A DNA stretch of 14,670 bases from Gammaproteobacteria bacterium. GTDB lineage: Bacteria; Pseudomonadota; Gammaproteobacteria; Eutrophobiales; Eutrophobiaceae. Below are positions 14,583 to 14,670 of this stretch, piece by piece; the stretch's first letter is position 1, and the number at the start of each line of letters is the position of its first letter. The notes under the pieces are model-generated. The model ran no database searches. It was given only the letters and a program-made list of their open reading frames with translations, and had not been told where the DNA came from. Where the stretch lies: NCBI GenBank assembly GCA_015661095.1, contig JACVQI010000048.1, positions 1-14,670 on the forward strand. The letters are read 5' to 3'. Made by a program: the position numbers and the translations under genes.

Positions 14583-14670
14583 ATGCGGATCCTGATCGCC
14601 CCGGATTCCTTTAAAGAGTGTCTGTCCGCACAGGCCGTCGCGCTCGCCATTGAGCGGGGGATCCGGCGGG
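14583..14670 (+). CDS. Glycerate kinase, N-terminal fragment (runs off the window)
   Basis: The 29 codons present read MRILIAPDSFKECLSAQAVA and continue with a helix LAIERGIRR. The opening 'IAPDSFKxxLSA' is the hallmark of the GarK/GlxK glycerate kinase family, which phosphorylates D-glycerate to 2-phosphoglycerate in glycerate and glyoxylate metabolism. The gene starts 19 bp after the M28 peptidase stop, so the two may be co-transcribed. The remainder lies beyond the right edge. Confidence 0.88.
   Translation, partial: MRILIAPDSFKECLSAQAVALAIERGIRR

Noticed and set aside
13718..14650. 310-residue open frame on the minus strand
   Set aside because: It is antisense to the M28 peptidase, whose complete set of zinc ligands shows the plus strand is the coding one.

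Overview
The window looks like a gammaproteobacterial chromosome segment of moderately high GC. The main clues are a DUF2333-family gene next to a DUF192 gene and dispersed short palindromic repeats of the 'GTAGGGTGGGTTGAA' kind. Several genes encode oxygen-sensitive ferredoxin-dependent enzymes, so an anaerobic, microaerophilic or autotrophic (for example sulfur-oxidising) lifestyle is plausible. That lifestyle is inference; no taxonomic marker gene is present.

About 11 kb on the minus strand (11293 down to 247) is one co-oriented cluster built on the 2-oxoacid:ferredoxin oxidoreductase superfamily. In transcription order it holds: (1) korA, a gamma-alpha fusion; (2) korB, the TPP-binding beta subunit, overlapping korA by ATGA; (3) an 845-residue protein, started by a GTG with a clear Shine-Dalgarno on the korB stop codon, that carries a pyruvate:ferredoxin oxidoreductase (PFOR) beta-like domain without TPP motifs and a C-terminal ferredoxin-like tail; (4) after a 279-bp gap filled with repeats, a membrane-anchored RnfB-like polyferredoxin; (5) overlapping it by 32 bp, a PFOR/NifJ-like reading frame of about 1502 codons, interrupted by two mutually compensating single-base frameshifts.

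KorA and KorB keep every catalytic signature I can look for. The PFOR-like protein keeps the NifJ domain order (alpha, gamma, two-cluster ferredoxin, beta) but has lost the YPITP motif, the proximal-cluster cysteines and the TPP/Mg2+ motif. The 845-residue protein is a diverged paralogue of its C-terminal half. The simplest reading is an intact KorAB catalytic core with two PFOR-derived, catalytically dead, iron-sulfur-bearing partners and a membrane polyferredoxin. Such an assembly could move electrons between 2-oxoacid (or CO2-fixing carboxylation) chemistry and the membrane. This is the most interesting content of the window.

To the right, after a 613-bp AT-rich divergent intergenic region, the plus strand encodes a DUF2333 membrane protein, an exported DUF192 protein, a membrane-anchored M28 zinc peptidase and the first 29 codons of a glycerate kinase. 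These look like ordinary housekeeping or accessory genes with no obvious link to the oxidoreductase cluster. Composite palindromic repeats lie at 6-105, 124-225 and 5687-5788, with a half copy at 12962-12992.
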